Part shown: piece after piece, positions 6,710 to 12,704 of the stretch
How positions within the stretch are numbered: position 1 is the stretch's first letter
Layout: each line of letters starts with the position of its first letter
From: Streptosporangiaceae bacterium
GTDB taxonomy: Bacteria; Actinomycetota; Actinomycetes; Streptosporangiales; Streptosporangiaceae
Length of the DNA: 12,704 nt
Assembly: GCA_030039095.1 (NCBI GenBank)
Contig: JASHQP010000761.1
Coordinates: forward strand, 1-12,704
Reading direction: 5' to 3'
The notes under the pieces: generated by a model
Told to the model about the DNA's origin: nothing
The model's database searches: none
What the model saw: only the letters and a program-made list of their open reading frames with translations
Position numbers and translations under genes: made by a program

Positions 6710-7953
6710 TGCCAGGTCCCAGCACGACCCCAGCCCGCCCGCCGCGCCTTCCCGCCGGGTCCCGAATGCTCGGCTGGCTCGGCCTGCCCCGGCCAACGGC
6801 CCGGCTGCGGCTCACCCTGTTCTACAGCGCGATGTTCATCATCTCGGGGGCGGGCCTGCTCGCGATCACCTACGAGCTGATGGGGGGAAGCGGCGCGCTC
6901 GGGCTGACGGACTCCCGCGGCGGGCTCTCCGGTTCCCGCAGGCCGACCGAGCCCGCGCAGGTGCGCGGGCTGTACCAGGCGCACGGCCTAAGCCCACAGC
7001 AGGCGCTGCTGCGGGCGGCGGTCGCGCTCGCCATCATGGCGGCCGCGTCCGTGGTGCTCGGCTGGATCGTGGCTGGCCGGGTGCTGCAGCCGGTGCGGAC
7101 CATGAGCGCCGCCGCACGTAAGATATCCGCTGGCAACCTGCACGAACGCCTCGCTGTCGCCGGACCGGACGACGAATTCACCGAACTCGGCGCGACACTC
7201 GACGGCCTGCTCGGGCGTCTGGAGTCGGCGTTCGAGTCCCAGCGGCGTTTCGTGGCCAACGCCTCGCACGAGTTGCGCACTCCGGTCACCGTGGAACGGG
7301 CCCTGCTGGAGGTGGCGCTCGGCGATCCCGACGCCAGCGCGGGCATCCTGCGCTCGGCCTGCGAGCAGGCGCTGGCATCGGGCGAGCAGCAGGAGCGCCT
7401 GATCGAAGCGCTGCTCATGCTGGCCACCAGCGAACGCGGCCTGGACCGGCGGGAGCCCATTGACCTATCCGCAGTGACCGAGGAAGTGCTCGCAGCACGT
7501 CGCGAGGTGGCGGACCGGTGCCACGTGCGCATCCAGGCCCACCTCACCCCGGCACACACCCTGGGCGACCCCGGCCTGGCCGAGTGCCTGGTGGCGAACC
7601 TGGTGGACAACGCGCTGCGGTACAACTCGGCGGGAGGCTGGGTGGAGGTCTTGGCGGGCGATGCGCCGGGCGGCGCTATCATCTCCGTGCGAAATTCTGG
7701 TCCGCGAGTCCCCGCCGAAGCAGTCGCCCGGCTATTCCGGCCGTTCGAGCGCCTGGAGCGCGGCCGGACCCAGCACGCGGCTGGGCACGGGCTTGGGCTG
7801 GCCATCGTCCAGGCCATCGCCAACGCTCATGACGCGCACCTGGACGCCAGCGCCAGGACAACGGGTGGCCTCACAGTCTCGGTGCGCTTTGCTCATCAGC
7901 CCACCCGGCCTGCGGCGGCGTCGGCAGCGCCGACGCATGAGCATTCCCTGTGA
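6709..7953 (+). CDS. HAMP-containing sensor histidine kinase
   Basis: 414 residues from ATG 6709, preferred over GTG 6706 because GGAGG at 6698-6702 is then 6 nt away; it overlaps the regulator stop (TGATG). TM1 is about 33-54 and TM2 about 103-123, enclosing only some 48 extracytoplasmic residues with no recognised sensor domain. HAMP is about 124-176. The H-box FVANASHELRTPVT has phospho-His187. The N-box LVANLVDNALRYN has Asn297 and Asn301, the F-box is LFRPFERL (342-349) and the G2 box GHGLGLAIVQAIANAH (359-374). The G1 position reads VRNSGPRVP (327-335), with Asn where most kinases have the adenine-binding Asp; I recall this in related actinobacterial kinases, so it need not mean inactivity. 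The short loop suggests it senses through the membrane or a partner such as the neighbouring ABC transporter or lipoprotein (inference). Confidence 0.93.
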   Translation: MPGPSTTPARPPRLPAGSRMLGWLGLPRPTARLRLTLFYSAMFIISGAGLLAITYELMGGSGALGLTDSRGGLSGSRRPTEPAQVRGLYQAHGLSPQQALLRAAVALAIMAAASVVLGWIVAGRVLQPVRTMSAAARKISAGNLHERLAVAGPDDEFTELGATLDGLLGRLESAFESQRRFVANASHELRTPVTVERALLEVALGDPDASAGILRSACEQALASGEQQERLIEALLMLATSERGLDRREPIDLSAVTEEVLAARREVADRCHVRIQAHLTPAHTLGDPGLAECLVANLVDNALRYNSAGGWVEVLAGDAPGGAIISVRNSGPRVPAEAVARLFRPFERLERGRTQHAAGHGLGLAIVQAIANAHDAHLDASARTTGGLTVSVRFAHQPTRPAAASAAPTHEHSL

Positions 7954-7979
7954 CTCACATGATCGACCACGGCATCTGT

Positions 7980-7998
7980 CAGGGGGCCTCGCCCCCTG
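7980..7998 (+). terminator. Hairpin after the kinase gene, possible terminator
   Basis: CAGGGGGC, a 3-nt loop, then GCCCCCTG: a perfect 8-bp GC-rich stem starting 27 nt after the kinase stop. There is no T tract, only CATCCACTAAAACC after it, so it is not a canonical Rho-independent terminator. Stem-only terminators are usual in high-GC actinobacteria and the position fits the end of the two-component operon. Confidence 0.5.
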
Positions 7999-8011
7999 CA
8001 TCCACTAAAAC

Positions 8012-8420
8012 CTAGATCAACATACACAGGACAACTTGACAGGCTCGATGGGGCCCCACCGGGCGCTGGCCAGTCCGCTCACAGGCGCGGGCCAAAATGC
8101 GGCCGACCGAGCATGCCCGGATGGCACGCACCGGCGCCAGCACCGTCAAAAACACCGCCCGGCAGTCCGCCCGCGGGGCGCCCGTCCCGCAGGTAGGCGG
8201 CGATCGCCTCACCGACGGCGGCCGACGGCGGCCGGCAGCGGAAGGCGACCGCTGCCGCGCTTGCCGCGCGCCCCCAGCTCGCTCGCCCGCCAGTCGAAGT
8301 CATCCAGCTCCAGCCCGGCCACCTCACACGAACGCAGGCCCAGGCGAGCAAGATCGCGTGGTCACGCAGCCCGGCGGGCTGTGCCAGCCAACTCCAACCC
8401 TCGAAAACATCACAGCCCCA
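8012..8420 (-). pseudogene. Tyrosine recombinase (phage-type integrase) remnant
   Basis: Pieces of one integrase catalytic domain lie in order on the minus strand in different frames. GLRDHAILL (about 8343-8370) is followed by LGLRSCEVAGLELDDFDW and KRGSGRLPLPAAVG (8222-8343). AVGEAIAAYLRDGRP lies at about 8170-8220, and VFLTVLAPVRAIRA to TGQRPVGPHR at about 8045-8165. LGLRSCEVAGLELDD is the helix carrying the first catalytic Arg. GPHR is the start of the box that normally continues HxLRH. After GPHR the frame ends at a stop near 8012, so the rest of the box II Arg and the nucleophilic Tyr are missing, as is the N-terminal SAM-like DNA-binding domain. At least three frame breaks are present, one caused exactly by the 10-bp duplication at 8213-8232. 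It is clearly dead. It marks an old phage, integrative-element or integron-like insertion; the right boundary is approximate. Confidence 0.72.
8213..8232. repeat. 10-bp tandem duplication inside the integrase remnant
   Basis: CGACGGCGGC occurs twice back to back (8213-8222 and 8223-8232). Removing one copy restores the minus-strand frame across the site to RLPLPAAVGEAIAAYLRDG, which is what an intact integrase would read. The duplication is therefore a direct cause of inactivation. Confidence 0.8.
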
Positions 8421-8795
8421 CTGACGAGATCCAAGATGCGGATTTGAGCGGATGGCCAGGCTGTTGGCCTCAACGACCTGTCGGTCGCTGGCGTCGCTCA
8501 CCTGACAGCGAGGGCTCGGTACCGCCAGCCCCGACCCAACTTGCCAGAACATCGCCGTGGCTCTCGGCTCGGGCGGTGTCCGATACATGGAAGCCGGCCG
8601 CGACCGAGGTGCTCAAGTACATGTCGTGCCGGCTGGTCCGCCGCAGGGGGCTACGACGACGACTGCGAGTGCGGGCGAGGCGACAGTTCGCGCTGCGCCC
8701 CCCCTTTTGACCCGCCGGGTCCTGGCGATCTCGACTCTTGCCGGGTCGAGATCGCCGGGCGGAACCCCTGGTCGCTGAAGGTGGATAGCGAATAT
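8421..8795. other. Stretch of about 375 bp with no recognisable gene
   Basis: Several short open frames exist on both strands (for example plus 8557-8778 and the minus strand over 8470-8600), but none shows a ribosome site, a family motif or consistent coding bias. The plus-strand piece ending at a stop near 8710 is Arg-rich and antisense-like. The only structure seen is the hairpin at 8724-8756. It may be decayed sequence from the same element as the integrase remnant. No promoter for the downstream MarR gene could be fixed, although it should lie at the right end. Confidence 0.5.
8724..8756. repeat. 12-bp perfect inverted repeat with 9-nt loop
   Basis: GGCGATCTCGAC (8724-8735) and GTCGAGATCGCC (8745-8756) are exact reverse complements separated by TCTTGCCGG. 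It lies about 60 bp upstream of the MarR gene start. It could be a terminator insulating the regulator from upstream transcription, an operator for a dimeric regulator, or the relic of an element end. There is no T tract on either side to support a classic terminator. Confidence 0.6.
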
Positions 8796-8828
8796 GCTTG
8801 ATGATATCAAGAGTTGATATGCTCAAGC
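8796..8828 (+). promoter_or_regulatory. Operator-like palindromes at the MarR gene start
   Basis: The AT-rich stretch contains CTTGAT-GAT-ATCAAG (8797-8811), which includes the perfect 8-mer TGATATCA, and a second dyad TTGA-N5-TCAA (8814-8826). An outer pair GCTTGA/TCAAGC (8796-8801 and 8823-8828) encloses both. Dyads of 15-20 bp overlapping the promoter or start are the usual autoregulatory operators of MarR proteins. The local AT content stands out against the GC-rich surroundings. Confidence 0.5.
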
Positions 8829-9265
8829 ACATGGGTTCCGGGAACCGATCAGACGACGCGTTCTTTGCCGAGTTCGCGTCAACCGATGCCGCGCTGCGCC
8901 AAGCGTTCGCCGAGCATGTCGGGTTGAGCGCTGGCCGTGTGCAGGTGCTCGTGCGGCTCAGTCGAGAAGGGCAGCTACGCCACAGCGATCTGCGGGAGCG
9001 ACTCGGAGTTGACGGGGCCACGATCACCCGCCTGGTGAAACGACTCGAATCGGACGGGCTTCTGCGCCGAGCGCCAGACCCTGCCGACAACCGCTACACC
9101 CTCGCGGTCCTGACCGCCGCTGGCAAGCGAACGGCAGAACGTGTCGAGCAGGCTCACGCGCTGTTTCAGGAGCGACTGCTGGCAGGGGTCACCGGTCGTG
9201 ATCGTGAGGCCGTGCTGCGGGTCTTCAGGCGCCTGCGCACGAACGCAATCTTTCGGGAGGAATGA
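8819..9265 (+). CDS. MarR-family transcriptional regulator
   Basis: 148 residues from ATG 8819. The fold order is right: N-terminal dimerisation helices (DAFFAEFASTDAALRQAFAE, 13-32), a winged helix with HSDLRERLGVDGATITRLVK (55-74), RLESDGLLRRAPDPADNRY (75-93), which is the wing with its conserved Asp-Asn-Arg, then C-terminal helices ending FRRLRTNAIF. Start choice is uncertain. ATG 8819 has only a weak AAGAG site; ATG 8831 and TTG 8798 are in frame, and the palindromes at 8796-8828 overlap all of them, favouring 8831 if they are operators. Its stop TGA (9263-9265) overlaps the next gene's ATG. It probably represses itself and the SnoaL-like gene. Ligand unknown. Confidence 0.92.
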   Translation: MLKHMGSGNRSDDAFFAEFASTDAALRQAFAEHVGLSAGRVQVLVRLSREGQLRHSDLRERLGVDGATITRLVKRLESDGLLRRAPDPADNRYTLAVLTAAGKRTAERVEQAHALFQERLLAGVTGRDREAVLRVFRRLRTNAIFREE

Positions 9266-9699
9266 TGGAGACCTCGTTGCTGGCGGATCGGACCGCGATC
9301 ATTGACGTGGCCGTCGCCTACTCTGTCGCGCTCGACACGCGAACCTGGGCGCTGCAGCCGCTGTTCACCGCCGATGCGGTCTGGGAGTATCCCGGCCGAA
9401 TCGACCCGATCCACGGTCCCGCTGCGGTGATAGAGATGATGCGCTCCAATCTGAGCGCGCTGGATGGCACCCAGCATCTGCTCGGCAACCATCAGGTTCG
9501 CATCGACGGCAACCTGGCCGAGCACACCTGCTACTACCAGGCGGCTCACGTTCGACGTGATGCGCCTGGTGGAGACCTCTACATCGGCGCGGGTAGCTAC
9601 CAGGATCGCCTATGCCGCACCCCCGACGGCTGGAAGTTCACCCACCGCACGCTTACCTCCGTCTGGAGCTTTGGGAACCCCGCTGTGCTGCGCGGCTGA
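9265..9699 (+). CDS. SnoaL/NTF2-like small protein
   Basis: 144 residues in the SnoaL-like (NTF2) cone fold. An N-terminal helix, DRTAIIDVAVAYSVALDTRT (8-27), precedes LFTADAVWEYPG (33-44), a GPAAVIEMMRSNLSALDGTQ helix and turn (51-70), and HLLGNHQVRIDGNLAEHTCY (71-90). The last strands are SYQDRLCRTPDGWKFTHRTL (111-130) and a Trp-rich end. These proteins range from polyketide cyclases and dehydratases to hydroxylating or hydrolytic enzymes, and many have no known reaction; the pocket residues do not settle it here. GGGAGG at 9255-9260 is 4 nt before ATG 9265, so this is preferred to ATG 9262. TGATG overlap with the MarR gene implies coupled expression and control by that regulator, perhaps for handling a small aromatic compound (inference). 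Confidence 0.88.
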   Translation: METSLLADRTAIIDVAVAYSVALDTRTWALQPLFTADAVWEYPGRIDPIHGPAAVIEMMRSNLSALDGTQHLLGNHQVRIDGNLAEHTCYYQAAHVRRDAPGGDLYIGAGSYQDRLCRTPDGWKFTHRTLTSVWSFGNPAVLRG

Positions 9700-9856
9700 C
9701 TCCGCGAGGTGATCACTACTGGGGGCGGTGGCAATGCCGCGTCGGAACCGCTCAGGAGCCCCCGGTGACGGTGCAAGTGGCCGCCGATCTCGGGGTGGTG
9801 GAGGTGCTTGGTGCCTCTGGAGCAGAGCGCTGGACTACCTTGCCACGGCAGAGTAC

Positions 9857-11905
9857 TCAGCCGTCCGGCAGAGCGGCCTGGAGGATTCGCAACTCAGCCA
9901 GTGGGATATGGCAACGCAGCCAGTGACCCGGCTCTGCCTCGACCAGCGGAGGTTGCTCTGACTCGCAGATCCCGCTCGGCAGGCGGCGCGGGCACCGGGT
10001 GTGGAAGACGCATCCCGAGGGCGGATGCGCGCCGCTTGGCAGCTCCCCGGTCAGGATGATGCGCTCTCGCCGTACGCCGTCGAGGCTCGGCACTGCGGAC
10101 AGGAGCGCTTCTGTGTATGGGTGATGCGGCCCTGAGAACACCTGTTCGGCGTTCCCGTGTTCGACGACCCGGCCGAGATACAGGACCGCTATCCGGTCGG
10201 CGAGGTACCGGACCACTCCCAGGTCGTGCGAGATGAAGAGATAGGTCATCCGCTCCTCGGCCTGCAGTTCCGCGAGCAGGTTGAGGATCGCCGCCTGCAC
10301 GGACACGTCCAGTGCCGAGGTGGGCTCGTCACAGATCAGGATCCGCGGGATCCCAGCGAACGCGCGCGCGATGGCCACCCGTTGCTTCAGCCCGCCGGAG
10401 AGCTGAGCCGGACGGAGGCCGAGGTGGCGTGGCTCCAGGCGCACCGAGCGGACGATATCCAGCAGCTGCGCGTCGCGTTGTTCCCCCCTGAGGCCGGCCA
10501 GCTTGGTGAGTGCCCTGTTGATCAGGTGCCGTACGCTGTGCCGCCGGTTCAGCGCCGAATCGGGATTCTGGAAGACGATCTGCAGCGCCTGCAGCTGGCC
10601 CGGGCTCCGCCGCGCCGCGGTGGGCGCCGCCGCGGAGCCCTGTATCTCGATCTCTGATCCAGGGTCGGGTGGTATCAGCCCGGCGAGCACCCGGGCCAGC
10701 GTGGTCTTGCCGCTGCCTGACTCGCCGACCAGCCCCAGCGTCTCGCCAGCCCGCACGTCGAGATCCACGCCCGCGAGGGCCTGCACGCGCTCGCCGCGGA
10801 CAGCGAACGTCTTTGACACGTTCCTGAGCCGGACGACCGGCTCGGCGGCCTCAGTCGGTGGGGACAGGCGGAGTTCCTCGGGGGTTGCCCGCGGCAGGTC
10901 CGGTGCCCGCTCGTGGTTATAGCAGCGCACGCTGCGGGCGGCGTCCAGCTGGTACACCGGCGGGGCCTGCGTGACGCACCGGGAATCGGCCAGCGCGCAG
11001 CGCTGGGCGAAGACACAGCCGGCGGTGACTTCATCAGGCGCGGGGAGGAAGCCCGGGATGGTGTCGAGGCGGCCGCGGTCCTTGCGCTGTCCGCGGCGCG
11101 GGATGCACCGCAGCAGGCCGACGGTGTAGGGATGGCGGGGATCCTCGAAGACCTGCTGGGCGGGGCCCTCCTCCACCATCTCACCGGCGTACATCACGCC
11201 GACGCGGTCACACATCCTGGCGACGACGGCGAGGTTGTGGCTGATGAACAAGATCGCCGTGTGGAACTCTTCCCGCAACGCCGCGACGAGGTCGAGGATC
11301 TCAGCCTCAACGGTGGCGTCCAGGGCGGTGGTGGGCTCGTCGAGGATGAGCAGCGATGGCTCTGCCGCCAGTGCCATCGCGACGATCACGCGCTGCAGCA
11401 TGCCGCCGGAAAGCTGGTGCGGGTAGCTGCGAAGCACCCGGGACGGGTCGGAGATCTGTACCTTTCGCAAGGCCTCCCCGGCCCGCTCCGCTGCCTCGCG
11501 CCTGCCTACCCCGGCGAGCTCGTATACCTCGCTGACCTGGCGCCCCACCCGCAGGGCCGGGTTGAGGGCGCGGCCTGGCTCCTGGTACACCATGGAGACC
11601 GTCCGCGCACGGAACGCGCGCAGGGCTTCGGCGTCCAGGGCGGCGATTTCCTGGCCGTTCACTGTGATGGCCCCGGAGCTCAGCCTCCCGTTCCTCGGCA
11701 GGTAGCGCGTGATCGCCAGCGCCGTCGTCGACTTGCCGCAGCCGGACTCGCCGACAAGCCCGAACGATTCACGCCGGCCGATCGTGAACGAGACGTCCCG
11801 CACCGCGACCCGGTCGGCGCCGCGGACCGTGTACGTCACGCCCACCTGCGCGAGATCGAGGACTGGCGGGATGGCACCGTTGTGCGAAAACGCGTCGGCA
11901 GTCAC
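9857..11905 (-). CDS. Fused OppD-OppF-type ABC transporter double ATPase
   Basis: 682 residues from GTG 11905, which overlaps the permease stop (GTGA) and has GGAGGCGG 10 nt upstream; the longer frame to 11995 is unlikely. Half 1: Walker A GESGCGKST (52-60), Gln108, LSGGMLQR (165-172), Walker B LLILDEPTTALD (185-196), His223 in ISHN, then a Cys-containing oligo_HPY-type tail (CVFAQRCALADSRC, 297-310). Half 2: GESGSGKTT (394-402), Gln446, LSGGLKQR (502-509), ILICDEPTSALD (522-533), His560 in ISHD, and a second tail (CVFHTRCPRRLPSGIC, 632-647). The two CxxxxxC-type tails are typical of Opp/Dpp/Nik ATPases, which usually are two separate proteins of about 330 residues; fused forms are known in actinobacteria. 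It powers uptake of peptides, nickel or a similar solute through the permease encoded upstream. All catalytic motifs are intact in both halves. Confidence 0.95.
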   Translation of the reverse strand: MTADAFSHNGAIPPVLDLAQVGVTYTVRGADRVAVRDVSFTIGRRESFGLVGESGCGKSTTALAITRYLPRNGRLSSGAITVNGQEIAALDAEALRAFRARTVSMVYQEPGRALNPALRVGRQVSEVYELAGVGRREAAERAGEALRKVQISDPSRVLRSYPHQLSGGMLQRVIVAMALAAEPSLLILDEPTTALDATVEAEILDLVAALREEFHTAILFISHNLAVVARMCDRVGVMYAGEMVEEGPAQQVFEDPRHPYTVGLLRCIPRRGQRKDRGRLDTIPGFLPAPDEVTAGCVFAQRCALADSRCVTQAPPVYQLDAARSVRCYNHERAPDLPRATPEELRLSPPTEAAEPVVRLRNVSKTFAVRGERVQALAGVDLDVRAGETLGLVGESGSGKTTLARVLAGLIPPDPGSEIEIQGSAAAPTAARRSPGQLQALQIVFQNPDSALNRRHSVRHLINRALTKLAGLRGEQRDAQLLDIVRSVRLEPRHLGLRPAQLSGGLKQRVAIARAFAGIPRILICDEPTSALDVSVQAAILNLLAELQAEERMTYLFISHDLGVVRYLADRIAVLYLGRVVEHGNAEQVFSGPHHPYTEALLSAVPSLDGVRRERIILTGELPSGAHPPSGCVFHTRCPRRLPSGICESEQPPLVEAEPGHWLRCHIPLAELRILQAALPDG

Positions 11906-12704
11906 TGGATGAACACCGCCTCCAGGGAGTCGGCGATGAGGTTGACGGCGGCCACGAGCGAGGCGATGGCCAGGGCCGGGAACAGGGTCTCCCACCAGTA
12001 CCCGGCCGAGAGGTACCCGTAGCTGGCGGCGATATCGGCCCCCCAGTCCGGTGTCGGCGGCTGAATGCCGAACCCGAGGAACGACAGCGTCGCGATCGCG
12101 AAAATCGCGTACCCGAGGCGCACCGTGAACTCGACGAGAACGGGCCCGAGCACGTTGGGCAGGATCTCGGTGAACATGATGCGCGCCGAGTTCTCGTTGC
12201 GGAGGCGCGCAGCGGCCACGTATTCCAGCTGGCGTTCCTGCAGTGTGGCGGTCCGCACCGTCCGGGCGATGATCAGGGAGAACACGAACCCGATGACCAC
12301 GATCAGGGTGAGCGTGGACGGGCCGAGCGCCACCACGAACAGGAACGCGATGATCACGTCGGGCAGGGAGAGCACGGCGTCCACCACCCTGCCGATCACG
12401 TTGTCGACCGCCCCCCGGTAGTACCCCTGGACCAGCCCGAGCGCGGTGCCGACCACGGTTCCGAGCAGCGTCGCCAGCGGCGCGATGACGAGGATGTCGC
12501 GGGCGCCCACGATCACCCTGGACAGGACGTCCCGGCCGAGCGAGTCGGTGCCGAACCAGTGCGCGGCTGACGGCGGCGCGTTGAACTGAGCAAGGTTTCC
12601 CGCGACCGGGTTGTAGGGCCGGAACGCGCCGCCGGCGATCGCGCAGACCACCCAGAACGTCAGGACCAGTGCCCCGGCGAGGAACGTCTTCGAGTGCACC
12701 AGCT
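11902..12704 (-). CDS. DppC/OppC-type ABC permease (5' end at or beyond window edge)
   Basis: A binding-protein-dependent permease; the frame is open to the right edge. The first start visible is GTG 12699 (265 residues); the family is usually 280-300, so the true N-terminus probably lies outside. TM1 is about 6-24, then HWFGTDSLGRDVLSRVIVGA (47-66), the OppC_N-type signature. TM helices follow at about 70-92, 106-126, 128-148, 190-210 and 238-258. The EAA loop, contacting the ATPase, is EYVAAARLRNENSARIMFTE with ILPNVLGP (159-186); RLRNENSAR replaces the commoner Gly-containing GAS form. FLGFGIQPPTPDWG (207-220) is the conserved end. It overlaps the fused ATPase by 4 bp (GTGA). The partner permease (DppB/OppB) and solute-binding protein should lie to the right, outside the window. 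Confidence 0.92.
   Translation of the reverse strand, partial: LVHSKTFLAGALVLTFWVVCAIAGGAFRPYNPVAGNLAQFNAPPSAAHWFGTDSLGRDVLSRVIVGARDILVIAPLATLLGTVVGTALGLVQGYYRGAVDNVIGRVVDAVLSLPDVIIAFLFVVALGPSTLTLIVVIGFVFSLIIARTVRTATLQERQLEYVAAARLRNENSARIMFTEILPNVLGPVLVEFTVRLGYAIFAIATLSFLGFGIQPPTPDWGADIAASYGYLSAGYWWETLFPALAIASLVAAVNLIADSLEAVFIQ

Noticed and set aside
8036..8710. Plus-strand open frame of 224 codons over the integrase region
   Set aside because: Arg/Pro-rich shadow; the minus strand carries clear integrase motifs in the same place, and no ribosome site supports it.
9700..9856. Possible gene or terminator between the convergent SnoaL-like and ATPase genes
   Set aside because: Short open frames continue across, but none has motifs. 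A weak 7-bp stem with two G-U pairs at 9801-9817 could end plus-strand transcription but is too poor to call.
11906..11995. Upstream start at 11995 for the fused ATPase
   Set aside because: It would overlap the permease by about 90 bp and the extra peptide is Arg/Gly/Pro-rich. GTG 11905 gives the usual 4-bp overlap and a good ribosome site.
10913..12022. Plus-strand open frame of 369 codons
   Set aside because: Antisense to the fused ATPase, whose motifs are complete. The plus-strand product has no recognisable fold.

Overview
The window is high-GC DNA with strongly GC-biased third codon positions, GTG starts and many 1-4 bp start/stop overlaps. The gene families also point to an actinomycete (Actinomycetota, Streptomyces/Streptosporangiales-like). 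The genus cannot be told from the sequence.

Layout. (1) Positions 1-2082 are a debris zone. It starts with the N-terminus of a minus-strand DUF4062 protein that runs off the left edge. Next come the C-terminal remnant of an SMC/Rad50-like coiled-coil ATPase and, coupled to it by a GTGA overlap, the N-terminal part of a JetD-like (DUF2220/Toprim-type) protein. Both carry single-base frameshifts at C runs. This pair looks like the wreck of a Wadjet-type condensin/nuclease defence module. It is joined, at a 16-bp perfect palindrome, to a fragment of an ArsR-type repressor and a frameshifted small secreted protein. (2) Positions 2148-5861 (minus) are an intact four-gene operon: Cys-repeat lipoprotein, HlyD/MacA-like periplasmic adaptor, MacB-type ATPase and FtsX/MacB-type permease. 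Together they should form a cell-envelope efflux or sensing ABC system. (3) Positions 6047-7953 (plus), divergent from it, are an intact OmpR/PhoB-class response regulator and sensor kinase, overlapping by one base. The 185-bp divergent intergenic region has two 9-bp direct repeats spaced 11 bp plus an inverted third copy, the geometry expected of the regulator's binding site. The two-component system therefore probably controls the transporter and itself. (4) Positions 7954-8795 hold a hairpin, the wreck of a tyrosine recombinase (broken by a 10-bp tandem duplication and further shifts), and about 375 bp with no recognisable gene. (5) Positions 8796-9699 (plus) hold a MarR regulator with operator-like palindromes at its start, coupled to a SnoaL/NTF2-like protein. 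(6) Positions 9857-12704 (minus) are the end of an oligopeptide/dipeptide/nickel-type ABC importer operon: a DppC/OppC-like permease (5' end at or beyond the window edge) and a fused OppD-OppF double ATPase.

The transporter/two-component block is flanked on both sides by broken genes (defence remnants on one side, integrase remnant on the other), which suggests a recombination-prone accessory region. I see no tRNA, rRNA, CRISPR array or intact transposase. No clearly new intact system is visible. The best leads are the degraded SMC/JetD-like pair, the putative regulator operator, and the four-component lipoprotein-adaptor-ABC system.
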